Shown here: one piece after another, positions 7,625 to 17,260 of the stretch | How the letters are laid out: each line of letters starts with the position of its first letter | How positions within the stretch are numbered: the first letter of the stretch is position 1 | DNA from: HXMU1420-2 sp034670145 | GTDB taxonomy: Bacteria; Pseudomonadota; Alphaproteobacteria; Rhodobacterales; Rhodobacteraceae | Assembly: GCA_034670145.1 (NCBI GenBank) | Contig: JAXMOA010000019.1 | Span: 1 to 64,000 of the forward strand | Length of the DNA: 64,000 nt | Reading direction: 5' to 3' | The notes under the pieces: generated by a model | The model's input: only the letters and a program-made list of their open reading frames with translations | Database searches by the model: none | Told to the model about the DNA's origin: nothing | Made by a program: the position numbers and the translations under genes

Positions 7625-8083
7625 ATGGCCCTTGATTCGATTGATCGTAGATTGTTGGCTGCTCTGCAAAAGCAGGGGCGGATGTCGAATGCAGAGCTGA
7701 GTGAAGCGGTAAATCTGTCACCTTCAGCCTGTCATCGACGCGTACAACGGTTAGAGGCTGACGGATACATCGGCGGCTATGTAGCGCTATTGAATGCCCG
7801 CAAGCTCAACGTAGCCACGACGGTTTTTGTAGAGATCACATTGCAAGGGCAGGCCGACGAAGTATTGGATGCGTTCGAAAAGGCGGTGTCTCGGATACCG
7901 GATGTGCTCGAATGTCATCTGATGGCCGGGACGGCAGATTACATTCTAAAGGTGGTTGCCGAAGATACCGAGGATTTCGCGCGCATTCACCGCCAGCATC
8001 TGGCGCGACTGCCTGGGGTGGCGCAAATGCAATCGAGTTTTGCACTCCGCACCGTTTTCAAAACCACGGCACTGCCGGTTTGA
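7625..8083 (+). CDS. Lrp/AsnC-family transcriptional regulator, likely activator of ald
   Basis: 152 residues from the ATG at 7625: an N-terminal helix-turn-helix (about 5-60; IDRRLLAALQKQGRMSNAEL, LSPSACHRRVQRLE) and a C-terminal RAM ligand-binding domain (about 70-145; VLECHLMAGTADYILKVV). Length and architecture are typical. Lrp-type regulators beside ald (AldR and similar) sense alanine or leucine and activate ald. An in-frame upstream ATG at about 7562 would add 21 residues without homology, so I reject it. The divergent ald and the palindromes between the genes support the role. Confidence 0.88.
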   Translation: MALDSIDRRLLAALQKQGRMSNAELSEAVNLSPSACHRRVQRLEADGYIGGYVALLNARKLNVATTVFVEITLQGQADEVLDAFEKAVSRIPDVLECHLMAGTADYILKVVAEDTEDFARIHRQHLARLPGVAQMQSSFALRTVFKTTALPV

Positions 8084-8231
8084 CGCTGGCAGCGCGCGAC
8101 AACCCAGGCGAGGCTGTTTTAGCAATGTGTGAACAGCAGGCTTTTTGGGGTCCGGACTGAATGTGGTTCATGCCAGCGGCCGTCGGCACCGCTGGACAAA
8201 TCAGGCCTGCTCGCTTCCAGACGGCCGCGGC

Positions 8232-9602
8232 TCAATAGCTGTAGGCGTCGTAAATCGCGCTCAGGTCACCATTCCAGTCGCCATTGTAACGATCCAAAAG
8301 CTCGTCAGCGGGAACTTTTTGAGTGTCCAGGCTTTCCTTTAGCGCATTCAAAAAGTGCGTTTCATCCGGCACAAGACCACCCGCACCAGGCCGGGCACGG
8401 GCCTTTAGGCCCGCTTCGGATATGGCAACGGCCTCTTTGGCGATGTCGAACATCTTGATATTGCCAACCTCTGCCTGCAATCCGTCCACGCTGGCAGCCA
8501 CACGCAGGGCCTGCCGTGTGTCTGCGTCCCAATCCTTGGCAAGATCCCAGGCGGCATCCAATGATGATTGATCATAAGTCAGCCCAACCCAGAAGGCTGG
8601 CAAAGCACAGAGTCTGCGCCATGGACCGCCATCAGCGCCGCGCATTTCAATAAACTTCTTAACGCGGGCTTCGGGGAAAAGGGTGGTCAGGTGATCTGCC
8701 CAATCGCTCAACGTCGGCTTCTCACCCGGCAAAGCGGGCAATTCACCCTTTAGAAAATCACGGAAGGACTGCCCCAATGCGTCGTGATAGACTCCGTCGC
8801 GATAGACAAAGTACATAGGCACATCCAGAGCATACTCGGCCCAACGATCAAACCCGAAACCTTCGTCAAAAACGAAAGGGACCATACCTGTGCGGGCTGC
8901 ATCCAAGTCCCGCCAGACGCGGCTGCGCCAGCTTTTGTGACCGTTGATCTGACCTTCGAAGAAGGGAGAGTTCGCAAAAAGGGCGGTTGCAACAGACTGC
9001 AGTGCGATGGCGACACGCATCTTTTTCACCATGTCGGCCTCGGACGAAAAGTCCAGGTTGACCTGCACGGTACAGGTCCGCCGCATCATCGTGCGGCCCA
9101 TCGTGCCGACCTTTTGCATATAGGCGTCCATGAGCTTGTACCGGCCCTTGGGCATCATCGGCATTTCGTCATGAGACCATTCAGGCGCAGCGCCCAGACC
9201 GATGAATCCAACACCAATCTTGTCTGCGATGGCCTTGACGTCCGCCAGATGGGCGTTCACTTCGTCACAGGTTTCGTGGATCGTTTCCAGCGGAGCGCCA
9301 GACAATTCCAATTGGCCGCCTGGCTCCAATGAAATATTGGCGCCATCTTTGGTCAGGCCAATCAGGTTTCCACCTTCTTCCAGCGGAGCCCAGCCTTGAC
9401 CGTCGCGCAGACCTTCCAGAACGGCGAGGATTGATCGCTCTCCTGCAAAGGGCAAAGGCTTGTGTGTGTCTTTGCAATACCCGAATTTTTCATGCTCGGT
9501 GCCGATGCGCCAGTCTTCCTTGGGCTTGCATCCGTCTTCCAGATAGCCAGCCAACTGGTCATAGGTTTCGATCGGCCCGCCGCCGGACTGTGGAATAGAC
9601 AT
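8232..9602 (-). CDS. gshA: Glutamate-cysteine ligase (plant/proteobacterial type)
   Basis: 456 residues. It makes gamma-glutamylcysteine from glutamate, cysteine and ATP, the first step of glutathione synthesis, in the cytoplasm. Signature regions: IGTEHEKFGYC (about 34-44), ISLEPGGQLELSGAP, MPMMPKGRYKLMDAYM, TCTVQVNLDFSSEADM, and KKFIEMRGADGGPWRRLCALPAFWVGL. This is the GCS2-like family found in alphaproteobacteria and plants, not the enterobacterial GshA. The ATG at 9602 has GGAGAG just upstream; longer open sequence before it is non-coding. Neighbours on this side (conserved membrane protein, rsmE, ubiA) follow the usual Rhodobacteraceae order. Confidence 0.95.
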   Translation of the reverse strand: MSIPQSGGGPIETYDQLAGYLEDGCKPKEDWRIGTEHEKFGYCKDTHKPLPFAGERSILAVLEGLRDGQGWAPLEEGGNLIGLTKDGANISLEPGGQLELSGAPLETIHETCDEVNAHLADVKAIADKIGVGFIGLGAAPEWSHDEMPMMPKGRYKLMDAYMQKVGTMGRTMMRRTCTVQVNLDFSSEADMVKKMRVAIALQSVATALFANSPFFEGQINGHKSWRSRVWRDLDAARTGMVPFVFDEGFGFDRWAEYALDVPMYFVYRDGVYHDALGQSFRDFLKGELPALPGEKPTLSDWADHLTTLFPEARVKKFIEMRGADGGPWRRLCALPAFWVGLTYDQSSLDAAWDLAKDWDADTRQALRVAASVDGLQAEVGNIKMFDIAKEAVAISEAGLKARARPGAGGLVPDETHFLNALKESLDTQKVPADELLDRYNGDWNGDLSAIYDAYSY

Positions 9603-9759
9603 GCGCGCTCTCCGGTTTGCTTGCCGACGTAACTGGTGCAGTGACTGTGCAGGGGTGTCAAGCAGGCTTACACTTGTCCGGCGCCGTCTCATCAGCGGAC
9701 AGTTGGCGTCTGGCTCTGAAAATAAGGCGTTTCGCTTCGTAGATGCGTTATCTCACAGT

Positions 9760-10287
9760 TTATTGCAGTCGCACTGTTTCAGGCCGGCTGGGGGTGCGTT
9801 CCCAGATGACCACAGCTGCCCCTCCCTGACGTTTGAGCTCGGACAGCATCCGCTCTGTGCGAAAACCGGGCAATGCCCCGAATGCATCGAACAACGCGTC
9901 GGTTCCTTCGGCATTGACCGGGATTTCGAGGGGCGGAGAACTGGGTTGCTCCAGGATCCAATGGGACGGGCGGGCCGTCGGATCCAGAATCACCCGCACC
10001 AATTCCGAAGTGGCGACCGCCCCCCCAGTCAATGGCCCAAAATAGGCGATCTGACCTTCATCAATTTGAACGATTCCCGGACCTCGACCCAATTGGTGAA
10101 ATCGCAAACGTCTCGCACCGGTGATGCCCAAACCCAGCCCAGCAATGACCAAAGCCCAGCCCACCAGACTGAGCAGGCCGCCGGGACCAGTTACAAAGTA
10201 AACCCCAAGGATCATGATTGCCCCGGCGGCCAGCACTTCTCGCAAACGCCACAACTGGGCCTGCGCTTCGGGTCTGATAAAGCTCAT
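9760..10287 (-). CDS. Conserved membrane protein of unknown function
   Basis: About 175 residues. Two adjacent hydrophobic segments near the N-terminus (VLAAGAIMILGVYFVTG and LLSLVGWALVIAGLGLGITG, about residues 18-57) are followed by a cytosolic domain with RGPGIVQIDEGQIAYFGPLTGG and a conserved-looking VVIWER near the end. The ATG at 10287 has AAGGGAC upstream. I recognise it as a Rhodobacteraceae protein regularly placed between gshA and rsmE, with no assigned function. No enzyme motif is visible. Confidence 0.7.
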   Translation of the reverse strand: MSFIRPEAQAQLWRLREVLAAGAIMILGVYFVTGPGGLLSLVGWALVIAGLGLGITGARRLRFHQLGRGPGIVQIDEGQIAYFGPLTGGAVATSELVRVILDPTARPSHWILEQPSSPPLEIPVNAEGTDALFDAFGALPGFRTERMLSELKRQGGAAVVIWERTPSRPETVRLQ

Positions 10288-10504
10288 GATGTCCCTTCGC
10301 CTATGACCATTGGACCAAAATCGTTTTTGACCCTCACATATCGGTTTTGCTTCCCCCTCGAAACACGAAGGGCTCGTTCGGCATTCCAATGCATCAGGCG
10401 CCGTGGTCGGCAGATCTTGCTACGACTCGAGATACCGTTTTCATGTGGACGACTGGTAAAAACCACTGAGCTTGTGGCGTTGGGAACCAAACAGCCACAG
10501 TGGA

Positions 10505-11227
10505 TCATGTCCAATCCCCCAATGTGTTTTGCCATAGGGTCAGCGCCGCGACCGCTGCAGTATCCGCACGCAAAATACGTGGACCCAAACTGACGGCACG
10601 GGATTGCGACAGGCGGCTCAACCTTGAACGCTCCGCAGGTGAAAACCCGCCCTCCGGTCCGATCAAAATGGCCCAGGGGTCAGCCGACACTTCTGGTAGA
10701 CCTGCGCTTTCTCCGACCAGCGCTTCGTCACAAAACATCAACTGCCTTTGGCTTGGCCACTCGGCCAGCATTTTGTCCAGCCGAACCAATGGCGCGACCT
10801 CCGGCACATAAGTGCCACCGCATTGCTCAGCCGCCTCGACAGCATGCGCCTGCAGCCGATCTTGGCGAATACGTTCGGCATTGGTAAATTCGGTCTGAAC
10901 GGGAATGATCCGCGCGGCGCCCATCTCTGTGGCTTTTTCAACGATAAAGTCGGTTCGCGCCTTTTTGATTGGAGCAAAAAGCAGCCACAAATCAGGTGGC
11001 GGTTGCAAAGCCCGGGTTTGCGCAACGATCTGCAACACTCCCCCACGTTTGCCTGCCTCTGAAACCTTTGCCTGCCACTCACCGTCCCGGCCATTAAAAA
11101 CCAAAACCGAATCATTCATTTTGAGGCGCATCACACCAAACAGGTAATGCGCTTGGTCCCGCGACAGCGGGATGGATTGCCCGTCTACCAACGGATGCTC
11201 TACAAAGAGTCGGATCATTCCAGCCAT
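10505..11227 (-). CDS. rsmE: 16S rRNA (uracil-1498-N3)-methyltransferase
   Basis: About 240 residues. RsmE methylates N3 of U1498 in 16S rRNA using S-adenosylmethionine. It belongs to the SPOUT class: N-terminal PUA-like domain (IRLFVEHP, QAHYLFGVMRL) and a C-terminal trefoil-knot domain with LIGPEGGFSPAE and LGPRILRADTAAVAAL. Several starts are possible (GTG 11233, ATG 11227, ATG 11218). I choose 11227 because homologues carry two or three residues before IRLFV. The start is only 11 bp from the divergent ubiA start, so promoter elements must lie inside the opposite gene. Confidence 0.93.
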   Translation of the reverse strand: MAGMIRLFVEHPLVDGQSIPLSRDQAHYLFGVMRLKMNDSVLVFNGRDGEWQAKVSEAGKRGGVLQIVAQTRALQPPPDLWLLFAPIKKARTDFIVEKATEMGAARIIPVQTEFTNAERIRQDRLQAHAVEAAEQCGGTYVPEVAPLVRLDKMLAEWPSQRQLMFCDEALVGESAGLPEVSADPWAILIGPEGGFSPAERSRLSRLSQSRAVSLGPRILRADTAAVAALTLWQNTLGDWT

Positions 11228-11238
11228 GGACACAAGTT

Positions 11239-12201
11239 ATGCAAGGCACCGGCCCAACACCAGACGAACAGGTCGCAGATGCGGCAATTGATAATTGGGT
11301 GGACCAATATGCGCCGGCCTGGACACGGCCATACCTGCGGTTGTCGCGGGCTGATCGGCCGATTCCGGTATGGTTGTTGCTGTTGCCGTGTTGGTGGGGC
11401 TTGGCGCTGGCAATTCTGTGGGACCAAACACCACGCTGGGAGGATGCCTGGATCGCAGTGGGCTGTGGTATCGGCGCATTTGTAATGCGGGGGGCCGGGT
11501 GCACGTGGAACGATATCACCGACCGGAAAATTGATGCTCTGGTCGCAAGAACCCGGTCCCGGCCTCTGCCATCTGGGCAGGTTACGGTGCGCCAGGCTCT
11601 GATTTGGATGGTGTTACAAGCTTTGATCGGGCTGTGCATCTTGCTGACGTTCAACTGGACCGCAATTCTATTGGGCGTTGGCTCATTGTTGCTTGTTGCA
11701 ATCTATCCGTTTGCCAAACGGTTCACCTGGTGGCCACAGGTGTTTCTGGGCCTTGCCTTTAATTGGGGTGCGATCCTGGTTTGGGCCGCGCATACAGGTG
11801 GCGTGCACCTGCCTGCCCTGTTGCTGTACCTGTCGGGAATAACCTGGACCCTGTTTTACGACACGATCTACGCCCATCAAGACACCGAAGACGACGCCCT
11901 GATCGGGGTGAAGTCCACTGCACGGCTGTTCGGCGATTCGTCGGCAACCTGGCTAAAGTACTTTCTGCTAGCAACCGTCGCACTCATGGCGCTGGCAATC
12001 ATTCAGGCAGGCATGCCGCGCGCCAACTTCCTTGCGCTGGTGATTGCGCTGGCCGGGCCATGGGGTATGGGATGGCATATGACCTGGCAATTGCGCGGAT
12101 TTGACCCGACCGACAGCAAAAAGATGCTCCGGTTGTTCCAGGCGAACCGGGATACCGGCTTTATTCCGCTTATCTGTCTTGTTCTTGCGCTGCTGGTCTG
12201 A
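11239..12201 (+). CDS. ubiA: 4-hydroxybenzoate polyprenyltransferase
   Basis: 320 residues, integral membrane with about nine helices. It attaches the polyprenyl chain to 4-hydroxybenzoate in ubiquinone synthesis. The two Asp-rich prenyl-diphosphate/Mg motifs are intact: NDITDRKID (about 93-101) and DTIYAHQDTEDD (about 211-222). LSRADRPIPVW near the N-terminus is typical. No clear ribosome-binding site precedes the ATG, and rsmE starts on the other strand 11 bp away, so the mRNA may be leaderless. ubiG of the same pathway is elsewhere in the window (55080). Confidence 0.95.
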   Translation: MQGTGPTPDEQVADAAIDNWVDQYAPAWTRPYLRLSRADRPIPVWLLLLPCWWGLALAILWDQTPRWEDAWIAVGCGIGAFVMRGAGCTWNDITDRKIDALVARTRSRPLPSGQVTVRQALIWMVLQALIGLCILLTFNWTAILLGVGSLLLVAIYPFAKRFTWWPQVFLGLAFNWGAILVWAAHTGGVHLPALLLYLSGITWTLFYDTIYAHQDTEDDALIGVKSTARLFGDSSATWLKYFLLATVALMALAIIQAGMPRANFLALVIALAGPWGMGWHMTWQLRGFDPTDSKKMLRLFQANRDTGFIPLICLVLALLV

Positions 12202-12254
12202 TTGAACCTCAGTGCGGTGGAACGTGCAACTGGTACAGCGAAATATCGAATAAC

Positions 12255-14189
12255 ATGCGGCTCTCTTCTGTTGTTTCTGTAATCGCCGCCTTTGTGGTGG
12301 CCGCGGCGCTGTGTTTGGTGGCCGCCCGGTTCGCGGTCATGGCGATCGAAGACGGCTCGGAACAGGCCGTTCGTCGGGCCTTGGACCGCAATGACCTGAC
12401 CTGGGCCGATGTCTATGCAGATGGCTTGCAGGTGGTCGTCGGCGGCGTTGCTCCAACCGAAGCGGCGCGTTTCCAGGTGATCAGTGCGGTCGGCTCCGAG
12501 GTTGATGCAGCCCGGATCCTGGACCAGATGCAGGTCGAAGCGACCGCCGCAATTGCTCCACCCAGATTTTCGGCTGAGATACTACGCAATGACAGCGGTA
12601 TTTCGATCATCGGGCTTATCCCAAGCGAAACAGACCGCGAAGATCTGATCCGCCAGATCAAGCGACGCACAGGAGAAGATCGCGTTGCAGACCTGTTGGA
12701 TTCCGCAGAGTATCCAGTGCCGCGCGGCTGGAACGATGCCATGGGCTTCGCCGTGACCGCTTTGGCCAAACTGCCTCGATCCAAAATTTCAGTAGACGCC
12801 GGACAAATCGAAATCACCGCAATTTCAGACAGCACCGAAGAAAAGCGCGCGCTGGAAGCGGAGTTGGAACGCGCAGCACCCCCAAGTCTTAACATGATCT
12901 TGAAAGTCGCCGCTCCCAGACCGGTGATTACCCCATTTACATTGCGCTTCTTGATTGAAGACGGACAGGGCAGGTTTGACGCCTGTTCGGCAGATACAGA
13001 GGAAACAGCGCAGCGGATTTTGAAGGTCGCCAACGAGGTAACAGATTTTGTCGGCGCAGATACCTGCACAGTCGGAATGGGTGTGCCCAGCCCATATTGG
13101 GGGAGCGCCACCGACCTGGCCATCCGCGGACTGGCGGAACTCGGCCAGGGCACTGTCACCTTTGCCGACGCCGATATCACGCTGGTTGCCGCGACGGGTG
13201 CCGACCAGGGCCTTTTTGACCGGGTCGTAGGAGAGCTGGAGGCCGACCTTCCAGAGGTATTTGCCCTTCATGCCATCCTGCCCAAACCGGCCGAGGGCGG
13301 CGACGTTGGCCCTCCAGAGTTCGTGGCAACCCTCAGCCCCGAAGGCCAGGTTCAGCTACGCGGACGCCTCAGCGATGAAAGCCTGCGCCGCATGGCCGAC
13401 AGTTTTGCCAAAGCGTCCTTTGGGTCGGAAAATGTCTATACCGCCGCTCGCGTTGTGGAAAATATGCCCGACAATTGGGCCGCGCGGGTCCTGGCCGGTC
13501 TGGAAGCGCTAAGCTATTTGACCAACGGTTCCGTCGTCGTTTCTCCTGACACCCTCGTTTTGACCGGAACAACAACACAAGAGAACGCGCGCGCCGATGT
13601 CTCTGGCTTGCTGTCGGAAAAACTGGGCAAAGGCGCATTGTTCAGCCTCAACATCACCTACCGTGAACCGCCACCGCCAGAAAAAATCCTGCCAACTGCC
13701 GAAGAATGCGAAATTCAACTGCAAGCCTCGCAAGAAGGGTCCAAAATTGCATTTGAACCGGGGTCGGCAACGATTGCCGAAGAATCTTTGGGAGTGATGA
13801 ATAGGATTGCCGATATTCTGAAAGAGTGCTCGGACATCCGGTTAGAGATTCAAGGACACACGGATAGCCAAGGCCGGGAAAGCATGAACCTGGATCTCAG
13901 CCAGGCGCGGGCCGATTCCGTTCTGAATGAATTGCAGGCCCGCCGTATCCTGACTGCCAGCTATGTTGCGAAAGGGTATGGAGAGAGCGAACCAATCGCT
14001 GACAACCAGACCGAAGAAGGCCGAGAAGCCAACCGGCGGATCGAGTTCCATCTGATCCCAATAGAGCCTACGGTCGAAGAAGAAACCACACTGGAGCAGT
14101 CCGCTGGCGAAACCGTCACGCAAGACGCAAATCCAGCAGAAGACGCCGAAACTCCGGCGACAGAGGAGACGAGCGATGAACAGAACTGA
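12255..14189 (+). CDS. Large OmpA-family envelope protein with BON domains
   Basis: 644 residues. An N-terminal signal or anchor (about 1-28, VVSVIAAFVVAAALCLVAARFAVMA) is followed by a long region of repeated beta-alpha units resembling BON domains (for example ADGLQVVVGGVAPTEAARF, VQLRGRLSDESLRRMADSF and SVVVSPDTLVLTGTT). It ends in a C-terminal OmpA peptidoglycan-binding domain (about 490-610) with IQGHTDSQGRESMNLDLSQARAD and ANRRIEFHL. The tail after this is acidic and low-complexity. It probably links the envelope to peptidoglycan. It overlaps the next gene by 14 nt, so the two are likely translationally coupled. The exact job is unknown to me. Confidence 0.8.
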   Translation: MRLSSVVSVIAAFVVAAALCLVAARFAVMAIEDGSEQAVRRALDRNDLTWADVYADGLQVVVGGVAPTEAARFQVISAVGSEVDAARILDQMQVEATAAIAPPRFSAEILRNDSGISIIGLIPSETDREDLIRQIKRRTGEDRVADLLDSAEYPVPRGWNDAMGFAVTALAKLPRSKISVDAGQIEITAISDSTEEKRALEAELERAAPPSLNMILKVAAPRPVITPFTLRFLIEDGQGRFDACSADTEETAQRILKVANEVTDFVGADTCTVGMGVPSPYWGSATDLAIRGLAELGQGTVTFADADITLVAATGADQGLFDRVVGELEADLPEVFALHAILPKPAEGGDVGPPEFVATLSPEGQVQLRGRLSDESLRRMADSFAKASFGSENVYTAARVVENMPDNWAARVLAGLEALSYLTNGSVVVSPDTLVLTGTTTQENARADVSGLLSEKLGKGALFSLNITYREPPPPEKILPTAEECEIQLQASQEGSKIAFEPGSATIAEESLGVMNRIADILKECSDIRLEIQGHTDSQGRESMNLDLSQARADSVLNELQARRILTASYVAKGYGESEPIADNQTEEGREANRRIEFHLIPIEPTVEEETTLEQSAGETVTQDANPAEDAETPATEETSDEQN

Positions 14190-14505
14190 GTTTATCTTCT
14201 GGACTGCGGCCGTCCTGTTTGTGACCTTTGCTCTGGGCTGGTTTGCCAATTGGCTGGTACATCGGTTTACCCGGGTGAGTGCCGGTGACATTGGCGAGCT
14301 GGACCGCATGAGCCAGGAACTGCACGAAGCAGAAGAGACACGGGATCAAGCGATCACCTATCTCCAGCAACGCGAGGCCGAGCTGACCAATCAGTTGACG
14401 CAAACAGAGGCCGAACTATCCGCAGCCATGGAAGGCCTGCGTGACGCACGCCATGAGGCCGAAGAGATGCGCAGCTATGTCGAACGTCTGCAAGGCGCCG
14501 ATTGA
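14176..14505 (+). CDS. Membrane-anchored coiled-coil protein
   Basis: 109 residues. One N-terminal transmembrane helix (about 7-28, FIFWTAAVLFVTFALGWFANWL) is followed by a continuous, charged heptad-type coiled coil (about 40-107, with DRMSQELHEAEETRDQA and QREAELTNQLTQTEAEL). Its start lies inside the end of the OmpA/BON gene (14-nt overlap), which suggests a partnership or scaffold role with that protein. No known family named. Confidence 0.7.
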   Translation: MNRTEFIFWTAAVLFVTFALGWFANWLVHRFTRVSAGDIGELDRMSQELHEAEETRDQAITYLQQREAELTNQLTQTEAELSAAMEGLRDARHEAEEMRSYVERLQGAD

Positions 14506-14578
14506 CGGCCAGCATCCAACGCTTGTTTGGTGTTGAACATGTCTTGCACTCCGTTGGGCAAAGGCGCATGGATTTCCC

Positions 14579-15520
14579 ATGTCCAAATCCTTAACATCGC
14601 ATCGACCCGTTCTGGCGATCTCTCTCAAACTTGGTGCGCTTTTTCTGTTCACGTCGATGGCCGCGGTGGTCAAGGCGACGTCGGATATTGTCCCGCCCGG
14701 TGAAGCTGTCTTTTTTCGCTCGCTGTTTGCGATCCCTGTGATCTTGGGCTGGTTGGCGCTGCGAGGCGAACTGCGCGGTGGCTTGCAGACACAAAACCTG
14801 ATGAGCCATATCTGGCGCGGTATCCTTGGTACTGCCGCGATGGGACTTACCTTTACCGGCTTGGGCATGTTGCCCTTGCCAGAGGTCACAGCCATCGGGT
14901 TCGCGACGCCGATGTTTACCCTGGTTCTCGCTGCGCTCATCCTGGGAGAACGCATTCGTTTTATCCGTATCGGTGCTGTCCTGATCGGCCTCGCCGGAGT
15001 CAGCATTATGCTGTGGCCTCGTCTCAGCGGATCGAATGACATGCAAGATGGGGCAACGCTCGGAGCGATCTTGATCCTTTTGGCGACGATGGGCCGGGCG
15101 TTGGTTCAAATTCAGATACGTGTGCTGGTACGAACCGAAGCGACCGCAGCAATTGTATTCTATTTTTCTGTTATCGCGTCAGCTGTCTCGCTTTTGACAC
15201 TGCCGTTTGGTTGGACTGTTCCGTCACCAACGACATTGTTGCTGCTCATGTCGACCGGATTAATGGGCGGGATCGCACAGATTTTGGTAACTGCGGCATA
15301 TCGGTATGGGCCAGCGTCGATGCTCGCACCCTATGATTATTCATCCATGATCTTTGCCGTGATCGTCGGATATGTATGGTTCGGAGAACTGCCAACAGCG
15401 GCCATTTTGATCGGAGCCTGTCTGGTGATTGCGGGCAATGCCGTGGTCATCCTGCGTGAACGCCAGCTGGGTCTGGATCGCAGAAAGGCCCGGTCCGTCA
15501 CCGACCCCAAAAGCAGCTAG
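14579..15520 (+). CDS. DMT-superfamily (EamA) transporter
   Basis: 313 residues with about ten transmembrane helices in two EamA repeats. The first includes AVVKATSDIVPPGEAVFFRSLFAIP and a glutamate motif PLPEVTAIGFATPMF; the second includes PASMLAPYDYSSMIFAVIVGYVWFGELP. Such proteins export amino acids, nucleobases or other small metabolites from the cytoplasm. The substrate cannot be told. It is probably a single gene, 73 nt after the coiled-coil gene. Confidence 0.85.
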   Translation: MSKSLTSHRPVLAISLKLGALFLFTSMAAVVKATSDIVPPGEAVFFRSLFAIPVILGWLALRGELRGGLQTQNLMSHIWRGILGTAAMGLTFTGLGMLPLPEVTAIGFATPMFTLVLAALILGERIRFIRIGAVLIGLAGVSIMLWPRLSGSNDMQDGATLGAILILLATMGRALVQIQIRVLVRTEATAAIVFYFSVIASAVSLLTLPFGWTVPSPTTLLLLMSTGLMGGIAQILVTAAYRYGPASMLAPYDYSSMIFAVIVGYVWFGELPTAAILIGACLVIAGNAVVILRERQLGLDRRKARSVTDPKSS

Positions 15521-15569
15521 GGCCGCGCAATGCGCGACCCTGACTTGTGTTTTATCCGCTGCAGAGCGT

Positions 15570-17129
15570 TCAGAGAACCGGATCCAGCGTTACAGAGTAA
15601 AGCTCGGTATCACCGCGGTCCATCAGGCGCACGGTCATCTGCTGCGTTGCCCCGTCAATATCAACCAACCCGAAGAATTGCAGGCCCTCGCTGGGCGGCA
15701 GGTTGGCACCCTGCTCTTCGGAAGGAGCTTTGACAAATTTCACTTCGGGCCCAAATGTGCCGTCCAGAGCGTTTGGACCAAATGTACCCGCGTGCAATGG
15801 TCCCGAAACAAACTCCCAGAAAGGTTCAAAATCCTGGAACGCCGCTTTGTCGGGATTGTAGTAGTGTGCGGCAGTGTAGTGAACGTCAGCCGTGAACCAA
15901 ACAGTGTTCTCCACACCCGCCGTCTTGATAAAGCGCAGCAGATCGGCCACCTCCAGTTCGCGCCCTTTGGCAGAGCCATTGTCCCCGTTCGAGATCGCCT
16001 CAGCGCCTGCCTGTTCTTTCCAGTTGTCCCAGACACACAGACCAATTGGCATATCCGATGCGATGACCTTCCATGTCGCGTTGGAATTCATCAACTCGCG
16101 CTTGAGCCAGGCCAGCTGTTGAGCACCAAAGATACGGCTCTCTGGAGTCATCTCTTCTTCCATAGAGGCACCGTTCGGCCCGCGATAGGATCTCAGATCC
16201 AGGAAGAATACATCCAACATCGGACCATAAGAAATTTTGCGATACACCCGGCCAGGCTCGGCAGGGGTGATGCGGATTGGTGTCATTTCATGAAACGCGC
16301 GACCGGAACGAGCCGCCAGAACCTCAACCGACTTTTCTGTATACCGGTCATCACCTGACAGGTCCTTGGAAGAGGACCAGTTGTTGACAACTTCGTGGTC
16401 ATCCCATTGGAAAAAGGTTGGCGCAACAGCGTTCATGGCCTGAACATGGGCGTCCATGAGGTTGTATTTCCACTGACCCCGGAATTCGTCCAACGTTTCC
16501 GCAACCTTGCGCTTTTCATCTATCAGGACGGTGTTTTTCCAGATCAGCTTGCCATCTCTTTCGACTTCGTCCTGCATTGGACCGTCGGCATAGATCGTGT
16601 CGCCGGAATGGATGAAAAAGTCGGGCATGTGCCGGGCCATGGTGGCATAGGTCAACATCCCATCGTCGTCGATACCCCAGCCCTGACCGGCGGTGTCACC
16701 AGACCAGGCAAACTTGACTGACCGGCGCGATGTCGGCGCAGTACGGAATTGACCCACGATCGGTTCGGACGTCGCCGAGATATCATTCAGATCATGTGCA
16801 ACGAAGCGATAGAAAATATCCTGATCCGATGGCAGGCCAGAGACCAGGCGCTTGACGGCCATATCCGACGCGGGAAGGGCATTCATCGGAGCCAGGGCGA
16901 CGGGATTGGCAAAACTTTCGGTCGTCGATACTTCCATCATCACTTTGGACGGACGGTCTGTCCGCGTCCAGATCATCCCTGATGCGGTATCCACATCACC
17001 GGATTGTACCCCGTGCGAAAACACAGGACGTGAAGAGGCCCGGCTGAGGGCAGGCATGGCGATGCCGCTTGCAAAGGCGGTTCCACCGGCCAAAAAGCTG
17101 CGGCGCGAAGGGCGGTATAGTTTAGGCAT
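15570..17129 (-). CDS. phoD: PhoD-family alkaline phosphatase, Tat-exported
   Basis: 519 residues. PhoD enzymes are Ca/Fe-dependent periplasmic phosphomonoesterases or diesterases that release phosphate. A twin-arginine signal peptide (RPSRRSFLAGGTAFASGIA, about 7-25) is present. Metal and active-site motifs are SGDTIYADG, QWDDHEVVNNW, FLDLRSYRGPNG, WKVIASDMPIG and WFTADVHYTAAHYY. The ATG at 17129 has AGGA upstream at about 9 nt. I looked for a Pho box in the promoter and found no convincing one. Confidence 0.92.
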   Translation of the reverse strand: MPKLYRPSRRSFLAGGTAFASGIAMPALSRASSRPVFSHGVQSGDVDTASGMIWTRTDRPSKVMMEVSTTESFANPVALAPMNALPASDMAVKRLVSGLPSDQDIFYRFVAHDLNDISATSEPIVGQFRTAPTSRRSVKFAWSGDTAGQGWGIDDDGMLTYATMARHMPDFFIHSGDTIYADGPMQDEVERDGKLIWKNTVLIDEKRKVAETLDEFRGQWKYNLMDAHVQAMNAVAPTFFQWDDHEVVNNWSSSKDLSGDDRYTEKSVEVLAARSGRAFHEMTPIRITPAEPGRVYRKISYGPMLDVFFLDLRSYRGPNGASMEEEMTPESRIFGAQQLAWLKRELMNSNATWKVIASDMPIGLCVWDNWKEQAGAEAISNGDNGSAKGRELEVADLLRFIKTAGVENTVWFTADVHYTAAHYYNPDKAAFQDFEPFWEFVSGPLHAGTFGPNALDGTFGPEVKFVKAPSEEQGANLPPSEGLQFFGLVDIDGATQQMTVRLMDRGDTELYSVTLDPVL

Positions 17130-17260
17130 ATGCTGTGATCCTGTTGGCTGGCATTTCCGGGCATGCCGGATGCGTGCGAAAACACCGCTGTCAAACCAAC
17201 GAAATGTAAAAGGATGATCCGGTCCTCGTCACATTTCAGAGAATGTTTTGTAACGGATCG

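Noticed and set aside
17130..17260. Possible Pho box upstream of phoD
   Set aside because: A TTGACA and a TGTCA-like element occur, but the two 7-bp direct repeats of a Pho box spaced by 4 bases are not present.
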